Origin: an uncultured Acetatifactor sp.
GTDB taxonomy: Bacteria; Bacillota; Clostridia; Lachnospirales; Lachnospiraceae
NCBI GenBank assembly: GCA_910586515.1
Contig: CAJUGL010000009.1
Location: forward strand, 1-64,000
Direction of reading: 5' to 3'
Length of the DNA: 64,000 nt
Shown: piece after piece, positions 1 to 8,246 of the stretch
Layout of the letters: each line of letters begins with the position of its first letter
Numbering within the stretch: the stretch's first letter is position 1
Notes under the pieces: model-generated
Seen by the model: the letters and a program-made list of their open reading frames with translations, nothing else
What the model was told of the DNA's origin: nothing
The model's database searches: none
Program-made: the position numbers and the translations under genes

Positions 1-66
1 TACCAGCAGTATCACGTTCATCGCCTTTTTGCGTTTAAGGTCTTTTTTCAGTATTTGTAAATACAT
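1..66 (-). CDS. N-terminus of an FtsX-type ABC transporter permease (partial)
   Basis: Only the first 22 codons lie in the window; the gene runs off the left edge. The peptide starts MYLQILKKDLKRKK and goes on AMNVILLV. A basic juxtamembrane start leading into a first membrane helix is typical of MacB/FtsX-type permeases in Clostridia. A good ribosome binding site (AAAGGAG) lies about 7 bases upstream of the ATG. The family call rests on this short, characteristic start, so it is an inference; any other polytopic membrane protein with a basic N-terminus is possible. Confidence 0.5.
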   Translation of the reverse strand, partial: MYLQILKKDLKRKKAMNVILLV

Positions 67-237
67 TTCTGCTGCTCCTTTCGCTTTGTGATTCGATTGT
101 AGCATAGAAGTTATTAAATAATCCTTAAATCGGTTTGCGGCAATCAAACATCAGTTCCCGCTCATAATAATGGACATACATCTGCATCTGTCCTAAGTCT
201 TGATGGGTTAAGTCTCCAACTTTCAAATCAATCAATA

Positions 238-296
238 CAAAACACTTCAAAATATAATTGTAAAATACGAGGTCAATCCAGAAATGACGCCCGTCA
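238..296. repeat. Duplicated PDDEXK motif segment, copy 1
   Basis: This 59-bp stretch encodes the DGRHFWIDLVFYN catalytic segment. It is repeated almost identically at 696-753, where one base is missing and a few are changed, so the second copy reads out of frame. The arrangement suggests collapse of two tandem YhcG-type genes or a local duplication. Confidence 0.85.
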
Positions 297-581
297 AAGG
301 TAATTCTCTTCTGTCTGGCAACAAAGGAAAATCCTCTGCCAAGTTCTAACAGAAATTTCTGCAAATGAGTAATCAATGCCTGCTCCAAATCGCTCTCATA
401 AAAATCATCGTTTGGATTTATCCCCAGGAACTCAAGTACATAAGGGTCACGTATAATATCCTCGGGTGTTTTAGCCGCTTCTGACGTCTGAATCTCAGCA
501 GCAACCTTTTCTTTATTTTTACTGGACAACAGCCTTTCATAGAAAAAAGTATTTATCTGACGTTCCAGCTGCTTGACAAAA

Positions 582-626
582 GGCCGCAAACCAGAGATTT
601 TCCAGTAAAATCTTAGCTTTGCGGCC
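582..626. repeat. Inverted repeat with T-run inside the nuclease pseudogene
   Basis: GGCCGCAAA at 582-590 pairs with TTTGCGGCC at 618-626; with flanking A/T bases the stem reaches 13 bp. A run of six T follows on the plus strand. It looks like a Rho-independent terminator inserted in, or assembled within, the dead nuclease gene. The interrupted protein context (KISGLRPF next to the conserved ELERQIN) supports an insertion. Confidence 0.6.
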
Positions 627-780
627 TTTTTTACGATTTGTTTAATCAGATAGGACAAAATTATTTGCCCCTGATTTTCTGCACAACGTTCAGCACAAAA
701 CACTTCAAAATATAATTGTAGAATACGATTCAATCCGGAAATGACGCCCGTCAGCTGTACTATGCAGATTGTCAAAAGAA

Positions 781-939
781 AAACTTGCCATCAAAATACG
801 GGAATGATACTATATAGATAGCGAAATAATAGTTTATGACTATTCTGGGCCGATTATGCCGAAAACGGAATACAACGGACTTTCCAAAACATGACTATTC
901 AGTTCAGAGGCCCGCCATGACCGGGCAGGAGGTAGAAAG
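781..939 (+). promoter_or_regulatory. Upstream region of ldhA with a repeated ATGACTATTC box
   Basis: The sequence ATGACTATTC occurs at 836-845 and again at 891-900 upstream of the lactate dehydrogenase start, 55 bases apart. A TATATA-like -10 lies near 811. The repeat could be an operator pair; no consensus I know (such as the Rex site) fits, so this is a weak call. Confidence 0.25.
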
Positions 940-1926
940 ATGAAAATATTATTTTATGACACCAAAAGTTACGACAGGGAAAGTTTTCAGGAAAGCCTTG
1001 AAAACTTCCCCGGCATTACTGTGGAATACACAAAATCCGATCTGGATCCCAGAACCGCAGCCCTGGCGGAAGGTTTTGATGCCGTATGCGCTTTCGTCAA
1101 CTCGGACGTAGGATCCCAGACACTGGAAATACTGCACGGGAAAAAAATCTCCCTGGTTCTGATGCGCTGCGCAGGTTTCAACAATGTGGACCTGGACAAG
1201 GCAAAGAGCTGCGGTATCCGCGTTATGCGCGTCCCCGGCTATTCCCCTGAAGCCGTGGCGGAACATGCCATGGCTCTGGCGCTGGCCAGCAACCGCCGCC
1301 TGCACAAGGCTTACAACAAGGTACGGGAAAATGATTTCAGTCTGAGCGGGCTGATGGGATTTAATTTCTACCAAAAAACCGCCGGAATCATCGGCACAGG
1401 GAAAATCGGCGCCGCTATGTGCCGTATTTGCCGCGGATTCGGCATGAAGGTCATCGCCTATGATGTATATCACAATGAGTCCCTGGCAGATTTTGTGGAG
1501 TACGTTCCCCTGGACAGGCTGCTTTCCGACAGTGATGTCATATCTCTTCACTGCCCCCTTACCGACTCTACCTACCATCTAATCAACATCGACACCATCA
1601 AGAAGATGAAAGACGGTGTTATTTTGGTAAATACCTCCCGGGGCGCTTTGGTAAAAACCGAGGATTTGATCGAGGGCATACGAATGCATAAATTTGCAGG
1701 AGTCGGACTGGACGTTTATGAGGAGGAAACCGATAATGTCTTCGAGGACCGCTCGGATGAAATCCTGGAACATTCCACCACCGCAAGACTCCTTTCCTTT
1801 CCCAATGTGATGATTACCTCTCACCAGGGATTTTTCACCAGAGAAGCCCTGGCCTCCATTGCCTCCACCACCCTGCATAATGCCGCAGACTTTTCCGCAG
1901 GGAAACAAAGCGCAAATGATGTATAA
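940..1926 (+). CDS. ldhA: D-lactate dehydrogenase (D-2-hydroxyacid dehydrogenase family)
   Basis: Cytosolic NADH-dependent reduction of pyruvate to D-lactate, a fermentative NAD+ regeneration step. The 328-residue length matches the LdhA subgroup. Visible motifs are the Rossmann nucleotide loop GTGKIG (152-157), the catalytic Arg in NTSRG (231-235), GLDVYEEE (257-263) with the acidic partner, and the catalytic His in SHQGF (294-298). The start is set by an AGGAGG ribosome binding site 7 bases before the ATG. The gene stands alone, followed by about 175 bases with an imperfect inverted repeat (TCTCCCCGG... CCGGGGAGA near 1978-2034). Related 2-hydroxyacid dehydrogenases (for example hydroxyisocaproate dehydrogenase) are the alternative, but LdhA-like spacing makes D-lactate the best guess. 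Confidence 0.88.
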   Translation: MKILFYDTKSYDRESFQESLENFPGITVEYTKSDLDPRTAALAEGFDAVCAFVNSDVGSQTLEILHGKKISLVLMRCAGFNNVDLDKAKSCGIRVMRVPGYSPEAVAEHAMALALASNRRLHKAYNKVRENDFSLSGLMGFNFYQKTAGIIGTGKIGAAMCRICRGFGMKVIAYDVYHNESLADFVEYVPLDRLLSDSDVISLHCPLTDSTYHLINIDTIKKMKDGVILVNTSRGALVKTEDLIEGIRMHKFAGVGLDVYEEETDNVFEDRSDEILEHSTTARLLSFPNVMITSHQGFFTREALASIASTTLHNAADFSAGKQSANDV

Positions 1927-2101
1927 TCACATTCCCTGTCTCCCCGTACCATAAGCCAAATCACGACTGTATCAACTCTCTCCCCGGGACGCCTCCCGAA
2001 AGCTGTCCGAAAGAGGCCTGCCGGGGAGAAATTCTGGGAGGATATGGGTATACCGCAATCTACCATCCCGCACAACTCATTACAGAAAGAAGGACTAAAT
2101 C

Positions 2102-2629
2102 GTGGCAGTCATCAAAAGCATTCACGAAACCTATATGAAAGAAGCTTTAAAGCAGGCCGGAAAAGCCATTGCCCTGGGCGAGGTTCCTATCGGCTGCGTC
2201 ATTGTCCATCAGGGGAAAATCATCGGAAGGGGCTACAACCGGCGAAACACGGACAAAAATACCCTGGCCCATGCGGAAATCACCGCCATCCGCAAGGCCA
2301 GCAAGGTCATCGGCGATTGGCGGCTGGAGGAATGCACCATTTACATAACCCTGGAGCCCTGTCAGATGTGCGCAGGCGCAATCATCCAGGCCAGAATTCC
2401 GGAAGTGGTCCTGGGCTGCATGAACCCAAAGGCAGGCTGCGGCGGTTCCGTCCTGAACATTTTGGAAAACCCGCAGTTCAACCACCAGGCCGCGGTAGTC
2501 CGCGGGGTAATGGAACAGGAATGTTCAGCCATTCTAAAGCTCTTTTTTTCCCGGCTGAGGGAGAGAAACCGACTGGAGAAAGAACGAAAAAAAGAGGAAA
2601 AAGATCTTGCAAATACCGAATCAATATGA
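2102..2629 (+). CDS. tadA: tRNA-specific adenosine deaminase TadA
   Basis: Deaminates A34 to inosine in the tRNA-Arg anticodon; essential in most bacteria. The protein has the zinc-dependent cytidine deaminase fold: HAE (57-59) carries the first zinc ligand and the proton-shuttling Glu, and PCQMC (86-90) provides the two Cys ligands. A GTG start at 2102 has AGAAGG at a plausible distance; an ATG at codon 12 would also leave the domain intact. The C-terminus is an unusually charged Lys/Glu/Arg-rich tail from about residue 150. An overlapping out-of-frame reading through the same bases has no family features. Confidence 0.93.
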   Translation: MAVIKSIHETYMKEALKQAGKAIALGEVPIGCVIVHQGKIIGRGYNRRNTDKNTLAHAEITAIRKASKVIGDWRLEECTIYITLEPCQMCAGAIIQARIPEVVLGCMNPKAGCGGSVLNILENPQFNHQAAVVRGVMEQECSAILKLFFSRLRERNRLEKERKKEEKDLANTESI

Positions 2630-2666
2630 TATCATTTTAATATCATCATAAAAGAGAGGTGTTATC

Positions 2667-3710
2667 ATGAACGATATCGTTGTATGCGAAAAACAGATAA
2701 ACGGGAAAAAGAGCGGAATGGCAGTACTGCTGGCAGTTCTCCTGGCCTATGCAGCCGCCGTGGTCCTCCTGGTATTCTCTGCAAGCCGCCTGGGGGAGGA
2801 AAATAATGCCCTAAATATAGCCGGCATGGCGGTGAGCATCTTTGTCCTTTCCACTGGCTGGATCTTCCTATTGGGCTTAAGGATAATGAAGCCCCAGGAA
2901 GCGCTTGTGCTTACCCTGTTCGGCAAGTACATCGGCACCCTGAAGGAAAACGGCTTCTACTTTGTCAATCCCTTCTGCGAAAGTGTAAACCCTGCCGCCA
3001 AGACAAAACTCAGCCAGAGCGGAGACGTATCGGAATCCGGCGGATTAATGGCAATCTCAAGCAGCGCCCAGTATCTGAACCTGCCCGGCGGGGGCAGCAA
3101 AAAGCTGTCTCTGAAAATCATGACCCTGAATAACAGCCGGCAGAAAATCAACGACTGTCTGGGGAATCCCATTGAGATCGGCATAGCGGTTACCTGGAGA
3201 ATTGTGGATACGGCAAAAGCAGTGTTTAATGTGGACAATTATAAAGAGTTCCTGTCGCTGCAGTGCGACAGCGCCCTGAGAGATGTGGTCCGCATCTATC
3301 CCTATGACGTGGCGCCTAACGTGGATACTACCGGGGACGGCGTTGCGGACGAGGGAAGCCTGCGGGGTTCCAGTGAAGTAGTGGCTCTGAAAATCCGTGA
3401 CGAAATACAGTCCCGGGTAGAAGAGGCCGGCATTGAGATTTTAGAGGCAAGAATCACCTACCTGGCCTATGCTCCCGAAATTGCGGCGGTAATGCTGCAG
3501 CGTCAGCAGGCCTCCGCCATTATCGATGCCCGGAAAATGATCGTAGACGGCGCCGTGGGCATGGTGGAGATGGCTCTGGAGCGCCTTAACCAGAACGATG
3601 TGGTGCAGCTGGACGAGGAACGCAAGGCTGCCATGGTTTCCAACCTTTTGGTAGTGCTGTGCGGAAACCATGATGCACAGCCCGTTGTCAACTCAGGGAG
3701 TTTATACTGA
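2667..3710 (+). CDS. SPFH/band-7 domain membrane protein (stomatin/prohibitin-like)
   Basis: Two hydrophobic segments at about residues 20-40 and 52-70 anchor the protein; the SPFH domain follows from about residue 72 ([19 protein letters not shown]) to about 300, including the family-typical stretches [19 protein letters not shown] and [21 protein letters not shown] proteins form oligomeric membrane microdomain scaffolds or chaperone complexes; a specific client is not visible here. The ATG follows an AGAGAGGTG ribosome binding site. Two bases after its stop begins the small Arc-like gene, so the two are translationally linked. Confidence 0.85.
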   Translation: MNDIVVCEKQINGKKSGMAVLLAVLLAYAAAVVLLVFSASRLGEENNALNIAGMAVSIFVLSTGWIFLLGLRIMKPQEALVLTLFGKYIGTLKENGFYFVNPFCESVNPAAKTKLSQSGDVSESGGLMAISSSAQYLNLPGGGSKKLSLKIMTLNNSRQKINDCLGNPIEIGIAVTWRIVDTAKAVFNVDNYKEFLSLQCDSALRDVVRIYPYDVAPNVDTTGDGVADEGSLRGSSEVVALKIRDEIQSRVEEAGIEILEARITYLAYAPEIAAVMLQRQQASAIIDARKMIVDGAVGMVEMALERLNQNDVVQLDEERKAAMVSNLLVVLCGNHDAQPVVNSGSLY

Positions 3711-3712
3711 TT

Positions 3713-3910
3713 ATGGCCGATAGCAAAAAGCAAGTACCTCTCCGATTATCCACAAAACTTTACGATGCCATTGCGTCCTGGGCAGAAGACGATTTCCGCT
3801 CCGTAAACGGACAGATAGAATATCTGCTGACCGAATGTGTCAGGCAGCGCCGGAAAAACGGAAAATACGCTCCTGAGGAGCTGGATATACCGCCCAAACT
3901 GGATCTGTAA
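3713..3910 (+). CDS. Small Arc/ribbon-helix-helix-like protein, partner of the SPFH gene
   Basis: A 65-residue protein whose first part ([20 protein letters not shown], then [18 protein letters not shown]) fits an Arc-type ribbon-helix-helix fold: a beta strand followed by two helices. The C-terminal 15 residues are proline-containing and basic. Family knowledge suggests a dimeric DNA-binding domain; its position 2 bases after the SPFH gene suggests co-translation and perhaps autoregulation of that operon. It could instead act as a small adaptor of the membrane scaffold. No toxin gene lies beside it. Confidence 0.7.
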   Translation: MADSKKQVPLRLSTKLYDAIASWAEDDFRSVNGQIEYLLTECVRQRRKNGKYAPEELDIPPKLDL

Positions 3911-3969
3911 AATCCTTACAGCCCTTTCCTGCCGCTATAAGGCGCTCCATGCCCATCTGCCGTCCGGTC

Positions 3970-4473
3970 TCATTCTTCGCCGCGGTAGGTGGGCGCGTTT
4001 TTCGGACTTGAGCCCTTCACCACATTGCGGTAATAGGCATAGGTCATCGGATCGTCCTTCTTCAGCATACCCGCATCCAGCACTTTGCCCAAAAATACGG
4101 TATGCGTAGACGTTTCCATCTTGTCCGCCACCTCGCACACAATGTAGGCGCAGGCATCCGCCACTACCGGCAGATAACCCTTTACCAGATGCTCCGTCTC
4201 GGCAAATTTGTCGCAGTCTCTTCCGCTCTTGAAGCCAAAAGTGCCGATGACTCCCGGAGAAGTGTGCTCTCCCAGCACGGATATGGCAAATTTTCCCGTT
4301 TCCTGAATGCACTGATTGGTATAATTGTCATGATTGATGCTCACCGCTATGGTGGCAGGATTTGAAGTAATCTGCATGGCGCTGTTGGCCGTACATCCGG
4401 TAGCCCTGCCCTTGTCCCATGTGCTGACTACATATACACCGTATGACAGCTGGTAAATTGCGTTTTTGTCCAT
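3970..4473 (-). CDS. Flavin reductase-like FMN-binding split-barrel protein
   Basis: Homologous to the N-terminal half of clostridial high-molecular-weight rubredoxin (Hrb) and related NAD(P)H:flavin oxidoreductases: LSYGVYVVST, GRATGCTANSAMQITSNP (FMN-binding strand) and VIGTFGFKSGRDCDKF are visible. In Hrb a rubredoxin domain with two CxxC knuckles follows after KNAPTY; here the protein ends at KNAPTYRGEE with no rubredoxin part, leaving 167 residues. The start is placed at 4473 because AAGGAGG lies 7 bases upstream; an in-frame ATG ten codons earlier has no comparable site. The likely role is electron transfer to O2 or NO detoxification partners, or free flavin reduction. Confidence 0.82.
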   Translation of the reverse strand: MDKNAIYQLSYGVYVVSTWDKGRATGCTANSAMQITSNPATIAVSINHDNYTNQCIQETGKFAISVLGEHTSPGVIGTFGFKSGRDCDKFAETEHLVKGYLPVVADACAYIVCEVADKMETSTHTVFLGKVLDAGMLKKDDPMTYAYYRNVVKGSSPKNAPTYRGEE

Positions 4474-4612
4474 TAAATAATCCTCCTTGCTGTAGTTTGG
4501 CATTTTTTACACCGAAACCGGGAACCGCCCCAAGCTCCGGCCCAATATTGATTGTACCACAGTTTGCCGGCAATGCGTTAATTTATTTTTGCGAAATTCC
4601 CTTCTTTTTCCC

Positions 4613-4642
4613 TTGACAAACACCATAAAATAAAGCTATACT
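4613..4642 (+). promoter_or_regulatory. Sigma-A promoter of the SRP RNA gene
   Basis: TTGACA at 4613-4618, an 18-bp spacer and TATACT at 4637-4642 form a near-consensus housekeeping promoter. The predicted start near 4649-4650 coincides with the 5' base of the SRP RNA closing stem. Confidence 0.85.
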
Positions 4643-4649
4643 AAACATG

Positions 4650-4808
4650 CCGTACATTCAAGGTCACACACAGTGATGAAATTCGGTCTTACGCAATGGG
4701 AATCTGTGAACCGTGTCAGGTTGGGAACAAAGCAGCACTAAGCGGAATCTCTCATGTGCCGTGAGGCAGCCGGGTGGAGCTGTGTCAGCCTTGGGTGCAC
4801 GGTTTTTA
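4650..4808 (+). ncRNA. ffs: Signal recognition particle RNA (4.5S/SRP RNA)
   Basis: The conserved apical helix-8 core is present: GTCAGGTTGGGAACAAAGCA followed by GCACTAAG, the Ffh-binding loop of SRP RNA. The ends pair as a long rod: the 5' GCCGTACATTCAAGG region with the 3' CCTTGGGTGCACGGT region, and CACAC with GTGTG further in. A T-rich tail after 4802 marks termination. The length of about 155 nt is longer than the roughly 110-nt E. coli type and shorter than the roughly 270-nt Bacillus type. Together with Ffh it would target nascent membrane proteins. Confidence 0.9.
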
Positions 4809-4840
4809 TTTTTATAGCAGTTCGATAATGAGGTTAATTC

Positions 4841-5779
4841 ATGAAAATGACTCCGGAAAAAATAGACCAATTGATGAGCGACTGCACCCTCTGTCCCCGC
4901 AAATGCCATGTCAACCGTTGTGCAGGAGCCGTCGGTTTCTGCGGACAAAGCGCACAGCTGCGGGCAGCCAGAGCGGCTCTCCACTTTTGGGAAGAGCCCT
5001 GCATCTGCGGCCCCCAAGGTTCCGGGGCAGTGTTTTTTTCCGGCTGCAGCCTGGGATGCGTGTTTTGCCAGAACCGGAACATTGCGCTGGGCAAAGCCGG
5101 ACGTCTCATTTCCCTTCAGCGGCTCACCCGGATTTTCCTGGAACTGCAGGAGCAGGGCGCCGCCAACATCAACCTGGTCACCGCCGGACATTTCCTTCCG
5201 CAGATCTGCTTTGCTCTCGCCAATGCTAAAGAACAGGGACTGTCTCTTCCAGTGGTATACAACAGTTCCGGTTATGAGGAAGCCTCCTCCCTCCGTCTGC
5301 TGGACGGCCTGGTGGATATCTATCTTCCGGACCTGAAATATCTCTCCCCTCAGCTCTCCGGACAATGGTCGCAGGCCCAGGACTATTTTCAGAAAGCCTC
5401 CCTGGCCATCGCGGAAATGTTTCGCCAGACAGGGCCTCCTGTCATTGACCCCGAAACCGGACTCATGAAAAGGGGACTTATCGTCCGCCACCTGCTGCTT
5501 CCCGGCCAAACGGCCGATGCCAAAAGAATCCTCCGGTACCTCCGCAGCGCCTACGGAACTGACATCTATGTCAGTATACTGAACCAGTATACACCCATGA
5601 GTCATCTGGCAGAGCTGTCCGCCCCGGAAATCTCGCTCCTCAAACGGCCCGTTACAGAAGCCGAATATGCCCGGGTTATCTCCTTTGCAGAACAAATCGG
5701 TATAGAACAGGGATACATACAGGAAGAGGGTACCGCCCTGGAAAGCTTCATTCCGGAATTCGACGGAAAGGGATTATAG
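4841..5779 (+). CDS. PflX-type radical SAM protein (PFL-activating-enzyme-like)
   Basis: A 312-residue radical SAM protein of the COG1313 type. The cluster-binding CxxxCxxC is at C69, C73 and C76 (SGCSLGCVFCQN), and an N-terminal cysteine group (C15, C18, C22, C27, C34) is also family-typical. SAM-binding parts include NINLVTAGHFLP and VYNSSGY. It resembles glycyl-radical activases but is shorter on specificity elements, so its substrate is unknown. GAGGT 7 bases upstream supports the start. It lies 30-40 bases after the SRP RNA terminator, and its 3' end overlaps the convergent DUF6128 gene by 6 bases. Confidence 0.83.
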   Translation: MKMTPEKIDQLMSDCTLCPRKCHVNRCAGAVGFCGQSAQLRAARAALHFWEEPCICGPQGSGAVFFSGCSLGCVFCQNRNIALGKAGRLISLQRLTRIFLELQEQGAANINLVTAGHFLPQICFALANAKEQGLSLPVVYNSSGYEEASSLRLLDGLVDIYLPDLKYLSPQLSGQWSQAQDYFQKASLAIAEMFRQTGPPVIDPETGLMKRGLIVRHLLLPGQTADAKRILRYLRSAYGTDIYVSILNQYTPMSHLAELSAPEISLLKRPVTEAEYARVISFAEQIGIEQGYIQEEGTALESFIPEFDGKGL

Positions 5780-6913
5780 CCGGACCCGCATCATGTAATA
5801 TCCGAAATCCCCTGTCTGCGCCGGTTCCTCCGCACATTCAAAGCTCTCAAAGCCAAACATGACGGCCACCTGTTTTTCCCTCTCATAGAAAGCTCCCGGC
5901 ACGCCGATATAGTACAGGCTTTCACCCCTTTGTTCCACTTTTGTCAAAATCAGATGGTGATAATTGTAATACCCGTGGAGAAGAAAGCTGTTATTCGCCT
6001 GTTTATACGAAGCGGAAGAGAACAAGACAAAATCCGCCGGCCCTACGGAGAGATATTCCCGCCCGTCCCGGAAAGGATTAATATGAGGGTAAATCGCCCA
6101 AAGCTGTGACCATTTATCTTCCAGAAGCTCTGTCTGACCGCTTTTCTCCGCCTTCCGCAGCCCTGCCTGCCCCTCCTCAGCCGATATGCTTTTCGCTCTC
6201 CTCTCCTCCGGTTCCCCGGCCCTGTCTTGTGAAGCTTCGTGGTAATCCGCTTCCAAAAAACGTTCCGGCTGTATCTGCTTATCCGGTACCGCTTCCGCCT
6301 TCCTGTCGGCTTTCTCTTCCCTCCTGTTTTGGGTTTCCGCACTGTGTCCTGCTCCGATTTTCCCGGAACCTGCCGCAATCATTTCACGGAGCCTTTCCTT
6401 CCCGGTAACCGCCGCCGGCCTTTCACGGGACGTCTCCTTCCCGGTAACCGCCGCCGGTTTTTCACGGGACGTCTCCTTCCCGGTAACCGCCGCCGGCCTT
6501 TCACGGGACATCTCCTTCCCGGTAACCGCCGCCGGCCTTTCACGGGACATCTCCTTCCCGGAGGACTCCGGCTGCCAGGTACAGGAAATCTCACGGCTGC
6601 CTCCCAGAGGTATGCGTACTCCCCTCAGCTGCCCGGAACCGACGCCGCTTCCTCCGAGATTATCCGCTTTTCGCCAGAGCTGTCTGTACTGTCCCTGTCC
6701 GCCGGATATGGTTATTTTGTCGATAATTTCTTCTCTGTCTTCCGTGCAGAAGACAATGTCCCTGACAAAAGAATCCGTGGGGCGCAGACCGGACACAGCC
6801 AGCTCCATTCGAAGCGTTCCTTCTCTCTCTTCCAACTTGAGATAGCCTGCCCCCCGGACACGCTCCCCCTCCTCACAATAGTTCAGATATCTTATTTTCT
6901 TATTATAAAGCAT
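5774..6913 (-). CDS. DUF6128 domain protein with a 13-residue tandem repeat
   Basis: A 379-residue protein restricted, as far as I know, to Lachnospiraceae and relatives. The N-terminal 85 residues (MLYNKKIRYLNYCEEGERV...) form one conserved block. The C-terminal 115 residues form the DUF6128 block, with WSQLWAIYPHINPF, NSFLLHGYYNYHHLILTKV and YYIGVPGAFYEREKQVA. Between them lies a charged, low-complexity linker holding about 4.6 copies of a GKEMSRERPAAVT unit. No signal peptide or membrane segment is visible, so it is probably cytosolic. Function unknown; a shorter charged protein of similar style sits at 13945-14631. Confidence 0.8.
   Translation of the reverse strand: MLYNKKIRYLNYCEEGERVRGAGYLKLEEREGTLRMELAVSGLRPTDSFVRDIVFCTEDREEIIDKITISGGQGQYRQLWRKADNLGGSGVGSGQLRGVRIPLGGSREISCTWQPESSGKEMSRERPAAVTGKEMSRERPAAVTGKETSREKPAAVTGKETSRERPAAVTGKERLREMIAAGSGKIGAGHSAETQNRREEKADRKAEAVPDKQIQPERFLEADYHEASQDRAGEPEERRAKSISAEEGQAGLRKAEKSGQTELLEDKWSQLWAIYPHINPFRDGREYLSVGPADFVLFSSASYKQANNSFLLHGYYNYHHLILTKVEQRGESLYYIGVPGAFYEREKQVAVMFGFESFECAEEPAQTGDFGYYMMRVRL
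6381..6560. repeat. 39-bp in-frame minisatellite in the DUF6128 gene
   Basis: About 4.6 tandem copies of a 39-bp unit encoding GKE(T/M)SRE(R/K)PAAVT on the minus strand. The central copies are nearly identical in DNA sequence, and the outermost copy (GKERLREMIAA) is degenerate. The unit length keeps the frame, so copy number can vary without breaking the protein. Confidence 0.93.
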
Positions 6914-6980
6914 TCCGACACCCCCGACTGACTAACTTATCCATCTAAGTATATTCAGAAGGTTGTCTGCCTTATTACAC

Positions 6981-8069
6981 TCAATAATCAATACTCTCCA
7001 GATACTTCATATAGTTCACTACCATCAGGGCAATCTTGAAAGTAAGCGCATCGTCAAAGTTGCGCAGATCCAGCCCCATGCTCTTCTGCAGCTTCTCAAT
7101 GCGGTATACCAGGGTATTCCTGTGCACAAAAAGCTGCCTGGAAGTCTCCGACACATTCAAGTTATTCTCGAAAAATTTATTGATGGTGGTGAGAGTCTCC
7201 TCATCCAGGTCATAGGGTACATTATCGCCGAATATCTCGTCGATAAATATCTTACACAGATTTACCGGAAGCTGATAGATCAAACGGCCGATTCCCAGGG
7301 TGCTGTAAGCTACTACATTCTTTTCCGCATAAAAAATCTTTCCCACATCCAGCGCCATTTTCGCTTCCTTATAAGATTTCGACACATCCTTTAGTTCCTG
7401 CACAACCGTGCCGAAAGACACCTTGACATTCAGCATCGCCTCCGTGTTCATCATCGCCACAATTACCTCGGCAGTCTCCGCCAGAGTCTCATTGGTATAA
7501 TCCGCCTCCAGCGCTTTCACCAAAATAATACTGCTCTCGTCCACAGCCGTAATATAATCGCCTGTATGGCTGGAAAACATCCCCCGTAAAAGCTCCGTCA
7601 CAATACCGTCCTTCTCCAGCCGGGTTTCCACGAGAAAGACCGCTCTGGGAGCCGTAACCTCTATATGAAGCTTCTTGGCTCTGTTATAGATATCCACCAG
7701 GAGCAAATTATCCAGCAATAAATTCTGGAAAAAATTATTACGGTCAAACCTCTCCTTGTATGCGATGATAAGATTCTGCAGCTGGCACACCGCAATCTTT
7801 CCCACCATGTACACATCTTCACTGATGCCCTTTGCCACCAGAATGTATAAAAGCTCCCCCTCATCCAGGATCTTCAGCAAATGGTGAATTCCTATCACCT
7901 GACTGTCCGCAGGCGAATAGGCAAATCCACTGATCAAATCCGCAGAGATATCAAATTGCGTTGTTGTCGATGCCACCGGCGTGCCCATCAGGTCATACAC
8001 GCACAAATCTACTTTGGTAATGGTCTTCAGTTCATCTATACTGATCTGTATTGTCTGGCTTGAAATCAT
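6981..8069 (-). CDS. CdaR/PucR-type transcriptional regulator
   Basis: A 362-residue protein ending in the PucR-type helix-turn-helix: FFENNLNVSETSRQLFVHRN then TLVYRIEKLQKSMGLD (about 305-340). The N-terminal 140 residues resemble the putative sugar diacid-recognition region of CdaR, and a GGDEF-like CdaR domain (about 135-270) lies between. Such regulators usually activate carbon-utilisation genes in response to a small acid or sugar acid. A good AAAGGAG site supports the start. The gene follows the orphan sugar-ABC ATPase (8247-9362) on the same strand with a terminator hairpin between them, suggesting a related but separately expressed unit. Confidence 0.82.
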   Translation of the reverse strand: MISSQTIQISIDELKTITKVDLCVYDLMGTPVASTTTQFDISADLISGFAYSPADSQVIGIHHLLKILDEGELLYILVAKGISEDVYMVGKIAVCQLQNLIIAYKERFDRNNFFQNLLLDNLLLVDIYNRAKKLHIEVTAPRAVFLVETRLEKDGIVTELLRGMFSSHTGDYITAVDESSIILVKALEADYTNETLAETAEVIVAMMNTEAMLNVKVSFGTVVQELKDVSKSYKEAKMALDVGKIFYAEKNVVAYSTLGIGRLIYQLPVNLCKIFIDEIFGDNVPYDLDEETLTTINKFFENNLNVSETSRQLFVHRNTLVYRIEKLQKSMGLDLRNFDDALTFKIALMVVNYMKYLESIDY

Positions 8070-8210
8070 TCTGCACTCACTCCTTTCCTATTCTGCCCAC
8101 AGGGGGATATTCCGCAACCGTTCCGGGCCCTGTCCGTGCCGGCTCCTTTATCTGCCTATACCGGACTGGTTTTTTCGTCCGGCGACCTGTAACATAGTAT
8201 AACGAAAATC

Positions 8211-8234
8211 AGGGGATGCCAAACGACATCCCCT
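8211..8234 (-). terminator. Rho-independent terminator after the msmK-like gene
   Basis: AGGGGATG and CATCCCCT form an 8-bp stem a few bases after the stop codon, followed on the minus strand by GATTTTCG. The orientation fits termination of the ATPase gene before the CdaR-type gene. Confidence 0.7.
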
Positions 8235-8246
8235 GGAATTCCTGAA

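Larger units (their letters stand above)
125..775 (-). pseudogene. Decayed YhcG/DUF1016-type PDDEXK nuclease gene
   Basis: The central part is plainly the C-terminal nuclease domain of the YhcG (DUF1016) family: ELERQIN...YERLL, then DPYVLEFLG, DLEQALITHLQKFLLELG, RQKRITFDGRHFWIDLVFYN and FVLIDLKVGDL. The last two supply the D and the D-x-K of a PDDEXK site. Family members are roughly 340-380 residues and continue about 55 residues past this point. Here translation stops soon after YVHYYEREL, with an unrelated tail. The first 30 or so codons of the open frame are not a real N-terminus: bases 696-753 are a second, frameshifted copy of the catalytic segment 238-296. A 13-bp inverted repeat interrupts the gene as well. 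Both ends are therefore broken, and a functional product is unlikely. Confidence 0.75.

Noticed and set aside
3970..4473. Full high-molecular-weight rubredoxin (Hrb)
   Set aside because: The C-terminal rubredoxin CxxC knuckles are absent; only the flavin domain is present.
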